Assembly (NCBI GenBank): GCA_964036665.1
Contig: OZ038528.1
Coordinates: forward strand, 19,083,245 to 19,147,244
Length of the DNA: 64,000 bases
Origin: Gordius sp. MW1
Taxonomy: Eukaryota > Nematomorpha > Gordioida > Gordea > Gordiidae
Direction: 5' to 3'
Numbering within the stretch: position 1 is the first letter of the stretch; each line of letters starts with the position of its first letter. A program made the translations under genes and the position numbers. Under the pieces are notes generated by a model. That model was given only the letters and a program-made list of their open reading frames with translations, did no database searches and was not told the origin of the DNA. Below are positions 1 to 10,783 of the stretch, one piece after another.

Positions 1-99
1 ACAATGCTCTTCTTAATTTATTTCTATATATAATGCAATATAAAAAACAAGATAGCAAAGTAAAGAGGTAGAGCGCTTTTTGTAGCTGAGCTTAATTAC

Positions 100-1324
100 T
101 TGTAGGATCTCAAATTTCTTTTAGACACGGGTAAGCGAGCCAGTGAAGAGAGGATATCTTCCAAAATAATTTGCCGGTGCTTTTCGTACTTGGCAAATAT
201 CTTTTCAGTCCAATAAAGGCATTTAATATTAATGTGACATTATTTGTAAAAAAAAGAACTTGTTTTAGGTCAGAACCTAAGTAAAAACACTTAAATCTTC
301 ACGAAAGAAATGTTAAAAAGGACATTCTTACCGCTGTTATGAGCCGAAGGGCATTGAGCTGTAAGTCGCTTATGTTCTCAACGAAGAAGGGCTGCGTCCC
401 CAATGATGACATCTACAAAGCGGGTAAAAAAATTAAATAATGCGAGCACAAAATGGTGCGGTTTGTGGGCTAGGTGGCCAAATCAATATTTTATATAAAA
501 GTCATTACAAATCCACTAAATAATAAGCAATCTATAAATGCGAAAATTGAGGATTAAAAGGGAATTTGGAAAGTATGTATAAATATATATTTAAAGGACG
601 ACAAATAGCAGTGTGCATTTACCATGATGATGGAGGAGTCGGTCATGGATTGCACCTCGATTAGCTCGGCCAACAGTCCCAAAATTTCGTTTATCTTAGC
701 GTAAAGTTGCAGGGTCGACTTGGATTCCACGTGATGCGATTTGTGCCTCCGCGTTTTCACGTAAAATTCTAGGCGATAAATATTTGGGGATTACGTTTCT
801 TCGCGAAACAAGCTTAAGGTAGTCGTGATTTTTTAAGTTTTTTTCTGAGCCATCAAGAGGTTTAAAGTATTCATTAGTTAACCACTGGTCAAAGGAATTT
901 GTCATCATATCCATGAGATAATGTGATAAGTTCAAATTATGGATATGAATTTGACTGGGCACAAATTGATACCACTGAAATTATTCGAGAAGATATGTAT
1001 AATCTCCCTTTAATAAATCTACTCTACTTACCGATACTAGAAAATACTTCAATAAAATATTCATTGCATTATTTTTAAATTTCAGACTTAGCAATGGCTG
1101 GAGGCTAATTTTATATAGCGACCACACAGCTAATTGATTGAAACATACCAATATTTCAGCTATTATATAAGATGAGGAAAAACGATATGGGGCAAAAATG
1201 AAGAGAGTGAGTAACCTTTGGATTTGTTGACTTTGTAGACGGGATCGAATTCGGGGTAAATGGTGTTGACGAGGTGGTATTTGGCGAATTGTATGACACG
1301 CTCGATCACGTCATCCATGAATAA
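100..1324 (-). CDS. NIPBL: NIPBL exons 11-14: first HEAT-region segments
   Basis: Exon 11 (1324-1216) encodes DDVIERVIQFAKYHLVNTI and EFDPVYKV; exon 12 (768-623) encodes STLQLYAKINEILGLLAELI; exon 13 (412-332, 27 codons) encodes SSLGTQPFFVENISDL; exon 14 (200-100) encodes KYEKHRQIILEDILSSLARL and stops at a GTAATT donor with two bases of a codon. All four align without gaps to human NIPBL around residues 1300-1430. The donor of exon 11 reads AAAG|GTTACT, a poor match to consensus, but it is the only placement seen that joins exon 12 in phase (codon G|AA). The gene continues to the left of base 100. Confidence 0.92.
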
Positions 1325-4300
1325 CTGAAAGAGAAGAAAAGAAGAAAATATTTAAGGGAACGGCACCCGTTTTACCTTACTAAATCGGTCTCAGGATAAA
1401 ATTTATGATTATATCGTGGCAAAGGCATACACTGACAATAGGGTAGTGTGGCGAACAGCTGATCATAATTAAGTAAGGGGCATGGGCGCACCGTCATGTT
1501 TGGGGCATAAATTAACAAAGTAAGTTATTTAATTCCTTGAATAATTGCATGTTAACCGTGAGTATGGAAAGATAATTCTTTAATGTGTTCACATTAATCA
1601 TTCTTTAATAACTTTTGAAATTTATAACTGACGAGAGCGCACATTGAAAAAACTAACCCAAAATGGCGGCCTAAGGTGCTAAACGAATTTAATGCAAAAA
1701 TAGCTGTTCGCCAGTCCAAAAAAGGTGGACCCTAATAATAAACATTTTCACGTAAATTGCCGTGTGTATTTCATTATTCAATTTAGTAATTTGAATTTTA
1801 TCGAAAATTAGAGCGACCCCAAACATTATCTTCTAGTTTTTGTAGGGCCTGGGTTCTCAGAGATTCTAAATAACTAGCGGAGTGTGAATAAAGTAGTGGA
1901 AAATTACTTTTTTCGAGATATTAGGTGAGGTTAGGATTTGAAGGGAGGTGATGCAGCAATCGGCACTCCTAAAGACTCGTTCCCAAGCTAACTCCTCCCA
2001 CAACTTCGCCTCCTCTTCTTGTTCATTGCCCTGGAATATAAATTTAAAAAACGGAGGGTTGACATGTGTATCTTTATAAGTTGGATAAATTTAAACATAA
2101 GGGCATTCCATTATCGAATTTTGCGTCAGGACCCGATGTCGTAAATTTGAGCCCCCCCCCCACAAGTCGAAAAGTGGAGGTTCAAATGAGGTAAAGCTTT
2201 CAGAATTTCTTAATAGAAATGGTTTCTACATTTCCACCAAATTTTTTAAGTAATCTGAAGAAGTCGGCCGAAAAAGGCGTTTTTATGATCGGTGTGACAT
2301 GTAATGCCCCCCTCCCCTCAAAAAATATTTTAGCGAGTTACCTCGTGCATGAGCGGCAAAACTTTGGACCCATCTCTGATGTTCCAAATGAAAACGTTGA
2401 GCACCCGTATAAGTTTCTCGGTATTGACCTAGCATGAAAATAGGATATGACAATTTAGCCAAAAAAAATATGTTTTTTTCCTTCGCAAGAACGACAGAAG
2501 GAGAGTTAGTGGGAATATTACCATGCTGGTGTAGCCGAGTGCCTTCATTTTGGCTGATTCGTTAGCTAGGGCGTTGTGGAGTGATTTCGAAATTAGGGAA
2601 TCAACCGGAACTTCAATATCATCGTCGATGTTGTTATCTTTACCTGAATATAAATATAATTATATTTTTACAATGCATAAATTATTTAGCAATTAGGCAT
2701 GGGATTAAATAAGGTTTCGGAACTCATTTATGTTTTGCAACACAATACCACAAATATCAACTCTTTGACATATAAAGATGCATATATTAAATAGGGACTA
2801 AAAAGCCTGAAGAAGTGATAATTTTCAAAACACGACGTTTAAAGCTTATCTTCAAATTTTAGAGTGAAAACACACTATCTATGAACGATAAATTTAGATA
2901 ATTTAATATAGCAAAAGAAACTCATCCCACGACTGTGGAACGAAATACTTGATCAAGAAGAAGAAATTATAGCAATATCGCGCCATAAAATTGGTGATAT
3001 GGCAATACAAAATGGACTTCCCGAAAACATTCCTACTTATTATAAGTTCCAAAAATTCTAGATAAAGGGAAATTTAAACGGGGAACCCTCAATAGCAATA
3101 AACCCGCTACAAGGTAGAAAAGAAATAACTCAAAGCGACGGCAGCCAGTCAAAATATTGGATGTTATAATATCACTCGAGTCCATGTATATGCATCATAC
3201 TTTTCCTAAAAATCAAAGAGGGGATATCGGATTCTTCAGATTGTTCGACCACCTTTTCCAGCAACCCATCAAATTTGGCAAAGATGGGCGTATCCATTAT
3301 TTCTAAAAATTTTAAAGGGATATATAATTTATGAATAAATTTGTAAAATAAGACGTACCTTCGATTGAGAGAGCATCCTTGTATTGCACTGATTTTCTCG
3401 ATTTCTTCTTCCTAGCATTACCGTGGCCTAAAATAAAAATTAGGTAACGGAAATGAGGATAAAACGTCGAAATATTTTACGGCAGCTCGGACAAATTGAT
3501 ATTTATTATGGTATGGTATTAGTGTCTAAAGCAGAACAAGTCTTTTTAAGCATCACTCGTCTCTTAAAATTTGAAATACATTGAAAAATTTGTATAGTGG
3601 GTTTGACAACTTGATTGAAACAAAGAAACTAGCGTGCCTATAGGGCAAAAAAGAAAGAGGCAGACTTCAATGGTAGATTAATGGTAACTTCAGAAAAAAT
3701 GTTCACTACGTATTTGTGATTCCCAGCAAAAATGTTCATTATGTATTTGAATTTGAAATCATTATTGTTCATATTCTACTAAAAATTTCGATAATTACAA
3801 ATTCTTTGCAATAATTTAAAAATTTCAGGGAGTACCAATAAAATTTGGATCGCATCTTTTGCGCAAAAAGCTATCGGCGGCGTATACAGACTACACTATT
3901 TAAAACGAGTTGGGCAGTTTATGTAGTTGACCTAATTTTGAGCAAGGTAATTTTAGTCAATATAAACGAGACGTGCTTTTATGAATTCTAAACTACAGCC
4001 AATCAACAACACCTTTTACGTTAACGTACAACATTACTCCTAACGGACCACATCTACACGGTGCCGTACAACTAAAAGTCTAGCCTACGAGGCGCCCTCA
4101 TCTATTTAGTAACGTAGCTAATACTCCTTAAATAGTGTTGTAAAAACGGCTGGATTTTGTTTGGTCTACCTTCGATTTTACCGATACTTAGGGTCGATCA
4201 TAATTTGTATTTCAGATTTCGACTAAGCCTAGAGGTCGACCAAGAAGAACAGACCAAAAACCTTTGGTTTGTTTACGTTTAGTCGACTAAAACCAAACCC

Positions 4301-7300
4301 AGCCCTTTTTACAACACTACTCCTTAAGGCCAAATTATTAACTACTCTGCAACAAATATTTCAAGTCCATGTGTTTTTTCACATGATTTACCAAATCAAA
4401 TCTCAAAACTTTGGATTTAAATTAGACCAAGCTCTCGTACAACATCATTTAGAGCCCTGCAAAATGGAATTTCTTCGGCCAGAGCCCGACTCGACACTTT
4501 TTATTCTATTTTGCCCGAGCCCGACCCGATTTATTTTACTCAAGCTAGACCCGACCCCGGTCCGACTCTTTGAAATGTAAATTTATAAAAAAAATTTTAG
4601 AATACCCACTCGCACCTTTCATTTTACCTAAAAATAATTTTTCCTCTCTAAATAACTTACTCAACAAAGGAATATTCAAAAGTTTTTAAAAATCTTTTAG
4701 CTAGATTTTCCCTCGGGCCGGGCTTGGACTGACCCATCAGGACCGACCTGAGCCCGATTAAATTTTACTTTTTGACCCGAGCCCGGCCCGGCATCGGGCT
4801 GGGCCGGACTTCGGACGGCCCGTGCAGGGCTCTAATAACATTCCATAATTGGTGGTAAAAGGTAAATTTACAACAGCCCCAACTTATATAATTGATACCA
4901 CTTCAGGGCCCTATAAAAAAGAGGTATAAAATTTCACAAAATCGCCTCAACCAATTGAATCCCCCATTTTGAAGCAGGACACGAGGCAAGAAATATTATA
5001 AATCAAAAATAATTTAACAACTCAGCTATCCTCGCCCTAGCAATACCAGCCCAAAGCTCTGGCAAAAATTAGCGTGGAGGACACCCGCTAACCTAGATCT
5101 AACAGGCGATTTAACTTTAAGAGCGCCACAATTCATTTCGTTTAAACTGAAACGAATTTAACAACAATTTTGTCTAATCAAACAAATTTCGCACGGTGCG
5201 TTGAAATTCATACAGTAAAGCGTAAAAAACTAATATGCAGCTATATTTTGACGTGAATTTCCCGTGTTGTAACAAACAAAACCTAGGGTTTTACAGCTTT
5301 TATAAAAAAAATCCCAGGCCGCACCCTTAGAGTCATCACTTAAAGAGAGAGAGAGAGAGTAAAAAGTAAGCTTACCGGTAGGCTCGGGCTCTACGGAAAC
5401 TTGTTTGGAAGAAGAAGAGAGGTCTTCGCTGCTATGGTCCGCTTCTTCAGAATCGCTAGGGGTCTTGGTCCTACCGTGGTCGTGGTGAACCTTAGAATGA
5501 CTGTCTTGATCGGAATCGGAAGTAAGCAAAATTCCAGGTCTCGCCCTGTTGTTTTTGTGAACCTTTCCCACAACACCAGCAGATCCCTTCTTTTCCCTCC
5601 TCTTCCCCCCCGTCTTGCCGTTTTTGCTGCTGCTGTTGTTACGCACCCGTTCCAAGTATGACTTCCTATGGATCGTCGTTCCTTTAGCACCCTGTTCCTG
5701 ACGTTCCCCGAAAGATGCTTTAGATGCGGGGCCGGGCGTTTTGATCTAATCGAACGAAGGAAGGAAAAATTAAGGATGGGGCAAATGATTGGTTATATAT
5801 TTAAGAATAGATAGGCGTATAAATAAGTTTATTATTTGTTGAAAAATAGGTGAAGGTGAATGATACCAAATAATTGGAATGATAAGTTTTATAAGGGCAT
5901 CGCCAGTGTATTAATTTATCAACCATCTTAATTAGGTTTGCTTTTTATTATGAAATAATATTCATTTTAATCCTGGTTAAATATGACATTAAATATATAA
6001 AAATTACATATATATTAAATAAAGAAGTTCTTCATAAATTAAATAAAGTTGGACAAGGTAACATCAAATTGGAACAGTTAAAAATGATAAAAATTATTTA
6101 TTGCCAGCAAAAACAAAAAAACGACAAAAATTATTAAAGATTTTGCAAAATAAAATATTTATATTTCAAAACTCAATATGTATGAATTTTAAATGTATTA
6201 ATCATAATAAAAATGGGGCAGATACTGTCAAAAATGGAAAAAAAGCTAAGTGAAGATTCATTACCTGCCAATTTTTAAGATTTTAGAGCAGTAAATTATT
6301 AAAAATTAATAATAAACATCTCAAAAAGCATGAATGTTAAAAAAATGAAATACAAAAAACCTTTTTGGAGATCAAATATTCCAAATGATTTTCAGTTGCA
6401 TTCTCATCTTCTTGTGACCCAGTGTAATTGTCATGAGCAGACGCAGCAACAGGAGTATAAGTAGAAGTTGGCCTTCTTCTCCTTTTTTTAATACGCTCAG
6501 AAAGGCCTTCCACAAATTTAGGATGACCCATCAAGGTTGAATCATCATCTGTACCATTAAAAACATTTTTATCATCATGCTAATTAAATAATCCTGAAAA
6601 TGATACAAGTTTTAAAACAAAATGGAATTTTTTTAAAATTTAATATAGTTTAATTATAAATTTAACAATTAAAACATAGTATTATATCAGGTAAGTTTTC
6701 ACAATGAACTATATTCATCCTTAAATATAAAGTTTGTATTTATTAAAGGTCCAATGAGATTAACAGACATGCAAGGGTAAATAAGAAACTCTATTCTTCA
6801 TTCTTACTTCATTAGGTAAGTTATATTTTTCATTTACATTCAATTTAAACAAAAAAAGCTTAGTGTTATAAAAATACACAAATAACTTACAATTTTGAGT
6901 GTGTGAGCCATGAATTGAAAATGATTGCAATAGATTACTATCCTTATCACTGTTCAAAAAAAGTAATATTTAATTTTAAAAAATTAAAATAATAAATAAA
7001 TTCAATGGCATACCATGTTTTCAAAAGGTTTATTTGTTTATTATCTAACCAAAATTTAAAACTATTTAAGCTAAAATAATTACTTAATGGTACATCATTA
7101 AAGCATGAAGGATCAATGTAAAGTATTTCCTTCAAGATGGGTGAATGTTGATCACCCAATTGCTTAAAATGATTTGTGGTTATGTGATGGGGATAAAGTT
7201 TTGAAATTAGCGGATTGCTATAAATGAAAAATACAATTATATTTAAATTTCAATTAATAATTAAAAAACAAAAAATCAGGACAAATAATCTCTTACAATT

Positions 7301-7663
7301 CATCTAATGAAGTTGACTTTAATGCAGATGCAACAGATTGGCCTAAAAGCCTATATTTGATGTTTTTATTCTGAAGATTATCTGAATTATCATCTTTGTC
7401 ATGTAAAAGACTTTCAATTCTGTTTTCTATTCCAAATGAATGGCCATTGTCAGAACTTAAATTGGCTAGGCCAAGTAATGAGGCATTCTTCAAACTTCCT
7501 GGAAGGGGCAATTCTGGTAAAACTATTAACATAGGTAGGTGAAATTTTTTGTCAATCAATATATCGCATTTAGTTTTTAAAATTGTGATTAAAACTTACG
7601 TTCATAAAGATTATTATATAATCCAGAAAAATTAATGTTAGGAACATAATTTTCTTCTCCCAT
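100..7663 (-). CDS. NIPBL: NIPBL / Nipped-B / Scc2 cohesin loader, 5' part of gene (14 coding exons, continues off left edge)
   Basis: NIPBL, bound to MAU2/Scc4, loads the cohesin ring on chromatin in the nucleus and influences transcription. Exons in order: 7663-7600, 7522-7297, 7217-7014, 6949-6891, 6548-6361, 5745-5376, 3427-3359, 3302-3201, 2643-2522, 2030-1908, 1324-1216, 768-623, 412-332, 200-100. Every junction keeps one frame, giving about 654 codons. Segments such as 'FFVENISDLQLNALRLITA' and 'KYEKHRQIILEDILSSLARL' match the vertebrate protein almost residue for residue. The ATG at 7663 starts a peptide aligned with the human start, just before the 'LPELPLPGS' motif (human QLPLPSPLP). 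Compared with human, the linker before the conserved region is about 700 residues shorter. The HEAT-repeat body lies beyond the window. Identification is firm; exact splice sites are by eye. Confidence 0.93.
769..974 (-). other. Unexplained open reading stretch in NIPBL intron 11
   Basis: Within the 447-bp intron between NIPBL exons 11 and 12, the minus strand has an open frame bounded by a possible acceptor (ATTTCAG at 975-981), with an in-frame stop just upstream. It reads about 69 codons with ordinary protein-like composition, for example LMDMMTNSFDQWLTNEYFK and LKLVSRRNVIPKYL, then runs out of frame into exon 12. It does not fit NIPBL phase, because splicing exon 11 to this acceptor hits a stop. 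I do not recognise the peptide. It could be a captured exon or part of a retrogene, or chance. Confidence 0.3.
1908..3427 (-). CDS. NIPBL: NIPBL exons 7-10: start of conserved region
   Basis: Exon 7 (3427-3359) encodes RKKKSRKSVQYKDALSIE, basic like human KKKEKQKKRKAYEP. Exon 8 (3302-3201) encodes TPIFAKFDGLLEKVVEQSEE (human STFKRFTASIENILDNLED). Exon 9 (2643-2522) encodes a Val-Pro motif and ANESAKMKALGYTSM (human GSESAKIKAMGIMDK). Exon 10 (2030-1908) encodes EEEAKLWEELAWERVFRSAD (human EEEERLWRDLIMERVTKSAD), then LTSPNIS. Human NIPBL has about 35 residues between the exon 9 and exon 10 homologies (KTVKVLNILEKNI...). I found no exon for them at 2031-2521, so that helix is absent or too diverged to see. 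A MITE and an hAT-type MITE sit in the intron before exon 7. Confidence 0.85.
4135..4317. mobile_element. Palindromic TA-flanked MITE, copy 1
   Basis: Terminal inverted repeats begin GTGTTGTAAAAACGGCTGG and end in its complement, flanked by TA on both sides. The interior is also largely self-complementary (GGTCGACC and GTCGAC motifs), so the single strand can fold into a long hairpin. The TA duplication suggests mobilisation by a Tc1/mariner-type transposase. It lies in NIPBL intron 6. Five further copies are in this window (40298, 43199, 44930, 48753, 49312). Confidence 0.85.
4450..4834. mobile_element. hAT-type MITE with TAGAGCCCTGCA ends
   Basis: The left end TAGAGCCCTGCA and right end TGCAGGGCTCTA are inverted repeats. 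Subterminal sequence on both sides is rich in GCCCGA/CGGGC (GCCCGAGCCCGACCCG and the like), the sort of repeated motif hAT transposases bind. The 8-bp flanks ACATCATT and ATAACATT agree at six of eight positions, consistent with an old duplication. There is no coding capacity. It lies in NIPBL intron 6. Diverged pieces of the same family occur near 50.2-50.5 and 55.1 kb. Confidence 0.7.
5376..6949 (-). CDS. NIPBL: NIPBL exons 4-6: low-complexity linker with basic patches
   Basis: Exon 4 (6949-6891) encodes a Ser/Gln-rich stretch. Exon 5 (6548-6361) encodes GHPKFVEGLSERIKKRRRRP, a basic patch that could serve as a nuclear localisation signal. Exon 6 (5745-5376, 123 codons plus one base) is Lys/Arg-rich and then acidic and Ser-rich (SDSDQDSHSK, PSDSEEADHSSEDLSSSS), the usual composition of the NIPBL linker, and contains a possible phosphorylation cluster. 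Exon 5 ends at the weak donor AAG|GTTTTT; all other ends are ordinary. Exon 6 is preceded by CGATTAG. These exons diverge from vertebrate sequence and are assigned by position, composition and unbroken phase rather than by similarity. Confidence 0.72.
7014..7663 (-). CDS. NIPBL: NIPBL exons 1-3: start codon and MAU2-binding N-terminus
   Basis: Exon 1 (7663-7600, 21 codons plus one base) begins MGEENYVPNINFSG. Exon 2 (7522-7297) carries LLPELPLPGS and a 'GIENRIESLLHD' stretch resembling human NARIAEEVNCLL. Exon 3 (7217-7014) carries SPILKEILYIDPSCF, resembling human PVLLQAVLARSPNVF. In the family this N-terminal region wraps through the TPR superhelix of MAU2. The introns are short (77 and 79 bp). 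The acceptor before exon 2 is TTAATAG and the one before exon 3 is TTTATAG; donors are GTAAG, GTAAG and GTATG. The start is chosen because it is the first ATG of the exon and the alignment begins there. An additional 5' non-coding exon is possible but not visible. Confidence 0.85.
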
Positions 7664-8728
7664 TTAATCTGATACAGATATTTGATTTTTTAAAAGACCA
7701 TAATTTTGAGTTTAAGCACGGTTTATAAATCTTTTGGTTACTGATCCATAAAGCAGAAGATTTTTATATTAAATAATATTATTTAAAATTAATTTTAAAA
7801 ATTTTACATATTTAAGTTAAAAAAAATAGATTTTTATTCATCCCATATTGACTTATTAACTAATATTTCGAAAACGAATTTAATAATAATAAAACTGTTT
7901 TGTAACTGGTTACATGAAAGTTAAAAAGCTGTAATTAGCTACTTACTGTAGTTGGTTATTTTTAGTAACTATTCACTATAAATAAAGTTTACTTATAAAA
8001 TTAAAATCTATAAATTTGAACATTAAAGTTACTTGTCTAGTTTTTGATATAGCTCTTAAATTCAATTTAATTGGCGGAATGAAGTAAAAGCTGGTAATCT
8101 TTTTTGATTTCAGAATAAACTATAAATTGCAAGTATTATTTTATACATTCCTTAGATTATCTAGATAAATCGAGTAAAGTGTAAACCATCTAAGTACCGA
8201 TGTTTAAAGCAAAATAATTAGAATTTAACTAAATTATGTTATGAAAATTACATTAAAAGAATAGTTTAAAGTAAGAGATTTGTTAATTAGTCCTATTATA
8301 AGAAAAGAGAGGTTAACACTTGGGTCGGAGCTTGAAGGGTATGGTGTTGTGGCTGCGCTTCTTCCCCCTCTCTCTGTTAAATGCCGCGTGCTAGCGCCAG
8401 CTGCGCTAGCAAGGCAAGAGATGATTAAGAAGATCGTTGTACTGTAACCACAATCGATATTTTCCATATATGAAAACTCTTTTACACAATATATATTTTT
8501 TTCCCTCGATGTATGCGCATTATACTATTCTTATATATTTACCTTGGCGCGATATGGAATATTAATTCATTTTAATTCATATATAAAAGTAATTTGTTAA
8601 AAACAAGATTGGTTAAATGATTTTACTAATTAGTTATGATTAAGTAAATAGTTTTAAATTTATTAATTGATATCCATTAAAGTAATTTTGTTAAAGCAAA
8701 TAAAACTAAATTTAACAATTATATAATA
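7664..8728. other. Upstream region of NIPBL, no gene seen
   Basis: AT-rich sequence without a convincing reading frame. A local GC-richer island at about 8325-8410 (with GCTAGCGCCAGCTGCGCTAGC-like self-complementarity and several CpG) stands out against the background and is the best candidate for the NIPBL promoter or a 5' non-coding exon, but no TATA box or initiator could be fixed. Confidence 0.3.
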
Positions 8729-9456
8729 TTAGCTGTGCCCGGCCAAGCGTTGCTTTGGCTTAGTCCTATTAACTAAATAATTAGTATGAATTAATAATAT
8801 GAAAAATTTAATATAATTTTAAATAAATATTACACTTATACATTTTACATATTTAAATGGGGCACAAATTTTATCACGTCATGGATTTTATGAACCCACT
8901 ATTTTTAGTACATATATAATAAGACAAACCAAATGCAAATTCTGTTTTAGTTATCAAATCCGACTAAAATTAAATGTTTTTAAAAAATTTCTGATTAATG
9001 CTGTTACTTATTATACAATAATACCATATTTTATTTTTCTAGTTAGTTGATTTATTTGAAATACAATATACTGTAACATTTTTATTATACTTTAAAATAT
9101 CTAATTCAAGAAAACTTCAGCCCTGTATGTATGACGTCATTATTGTATAAGATGCTATTAATGAAACTGGCCGGGAAATGTACGATATTTTTAAAACGAA
9201 AAGGTATTTGGAATCTGAAAAAGCTATTTTACCCCTGGCCGCCCTGGGCATCTACGGCTAAATTTTCGCGCGAATCGGGCTGGTAGTTTCAGAATTTAGC
9301 CCTTTTTTAAAACTAAGAGGAATTTTAGGATTCTGCAAAAGCTATTTTACCCCTGGCCGCCCTGGAAACCTACGGGTAAAGTTTCGCGCGAATCGGGCCG
9401 TTAGTTTCAGAATTTAGCCCATTATACATACATACACTTTACTTTATATATATAGA
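8729..9456 (-). mobile_element. Non-autonomous Helitron (728 bp), complete ends
   Basis: Read on the minus strand it starts TCTATATATATAAAG at 9456 and ends CTAA at 8729, with a hairpin GCCAA-8 nt-TTGGC about 10 nt before the end. It sits between A and T, as Helitrons require. The interior holds two direct copies, about 120 bp apart, of a segment with CCCGATTCGCGCGAAA and GGGCGGCCAGGGGTAAAAT. A fragment of the same family is at 52.81-52.98 kb. It shares its 3' hairpin stem with the end of the large Helitron near 26.2 kb. Confidence 0.82.
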
Positions 9457-10170
9457 TTAAAAACAATTTTTTAAGATCTCCACCACTCTCCTATAGTATC
9501 ATTCTGCCTATTCCCCTGATTTTATTAAAATTAAAGTTTGAAACATTTTTAAACATCGACTAATAAAATTAAGTGTATATTTTACCAAATTTATATCTAT
9601 TTAAAAGTTTTTGTAGTGGCACTTATTAGGTTAACTATTATCTGTATATATAATAATCTAAGTCCCTTTTTTTTGAACGCCACTAACTTTTAGAGTTCTC
9701 AACCGATTGCCACCAAATTTGGCCAGATTATTGCCTTAGCATTCTAGATGGTTTATAGATACTTTTTATCAACCTCCGACAGCAGGAACCATGTTTTTTA
9801 ATTTGGTTGGCGCCATCTAGCGGACGTCAGCTACAACGCTTATCTCGATTATAATTTTATGTTAAAGTTATGCTCATAGTTTTAAATATTTTTCTACTAA
9901 TCTTTTGTCACATATGTCACTATTTTTATTCACCTTTGGGTTATTTTTTACATTATATAAATATCTGTTACAACTAAATAATTAAAAACCGTAAAACATC
10001 AAAATTTTATAGTATAAAAAAGACGCGTGCTCTGGGAAAGGCTTACGTACTTAAACGTTTGACGTGAAAATATTGTTATAATAATCAAAGCGCTCATCAA
10101 GAATTACATTTCCTGTTTCTAAACCGGATATTGGTTATAATCATTATACCATTTTCAAATTTTATTTTAT

Positions 10171-10783
10171 AATTACAATATTAGGAAAGTTCATCATATT
10201 TAAAATCCATATATTTAATATAATTAAATATTCATAGCAATGCAATGCTCTCTTAAATGCTAAATTCATGTAGTAATATTCACTTGATAAAATTTGATCC
10301 AGGATAATTGTACAAATACATGTAGAGTTTTAAGGTAATGTTTAGTTTTTTGTAGTTATTTTATTGATAAGTATGTTAGTTAAGTAATAACCTCAGAGAT
10401 TAGAGTCTTTTAACAATAAATTTAATACTAATTTACTTGCCAACATCAAGCAATAAATACAATTTTAGGAAAGTTCATTATATTTAAAATCCATATATTT
10501 AATATAATTAAATATTCATAGCAATGCAATGCTATCTTAAATGCTAATTTCATGTAGTAATATTCACTTAACAAAATTTGATCCAGGATAATTGTACAAT
10601 ACATGTAGAGTTATAAGGTAATGTTTGGTTTTTTGTAGTTATTTTATTGATAAGTATGTTAGTTAAGTAATAACCTCAGAGATTTAGAGTTTTTTAACAA
10701 TAAATTTAATACTAATTTACTTGCGAACATCAAGCAATAAATAATTACAATATTAGGAAAGTTAATCATATTTAAAATCCATA
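10171..10783 (+). repeat. Tandem array of about 285-bp units in Helitron 5' region, left part
   Basis: Two full units start at 10171 and 10458 and a third at 10743 is cut by the BEL insertion. Each begins near TTAGGAAAGTTCATCATATT and contains ATTTGATCCAGGATAATTGT and AAGTAATAACCTCAGAGAT. The third unit resumes at 20534, showing that the array predates the retrotransposon. Confidence 0.85.

Noticed and set aside
2219-2437. Plus-strand 72-codon frame
   Set aside because: Lies in a NIPBL intron, has no recognisable motif and is of a length expected by chance.
5401-5661. Plus-strand frame of 86 codons
   Set aside because: Antisense shadow of NIPBL exon 6; composition is explained by the complementary Ser/Asp/Lys codons.
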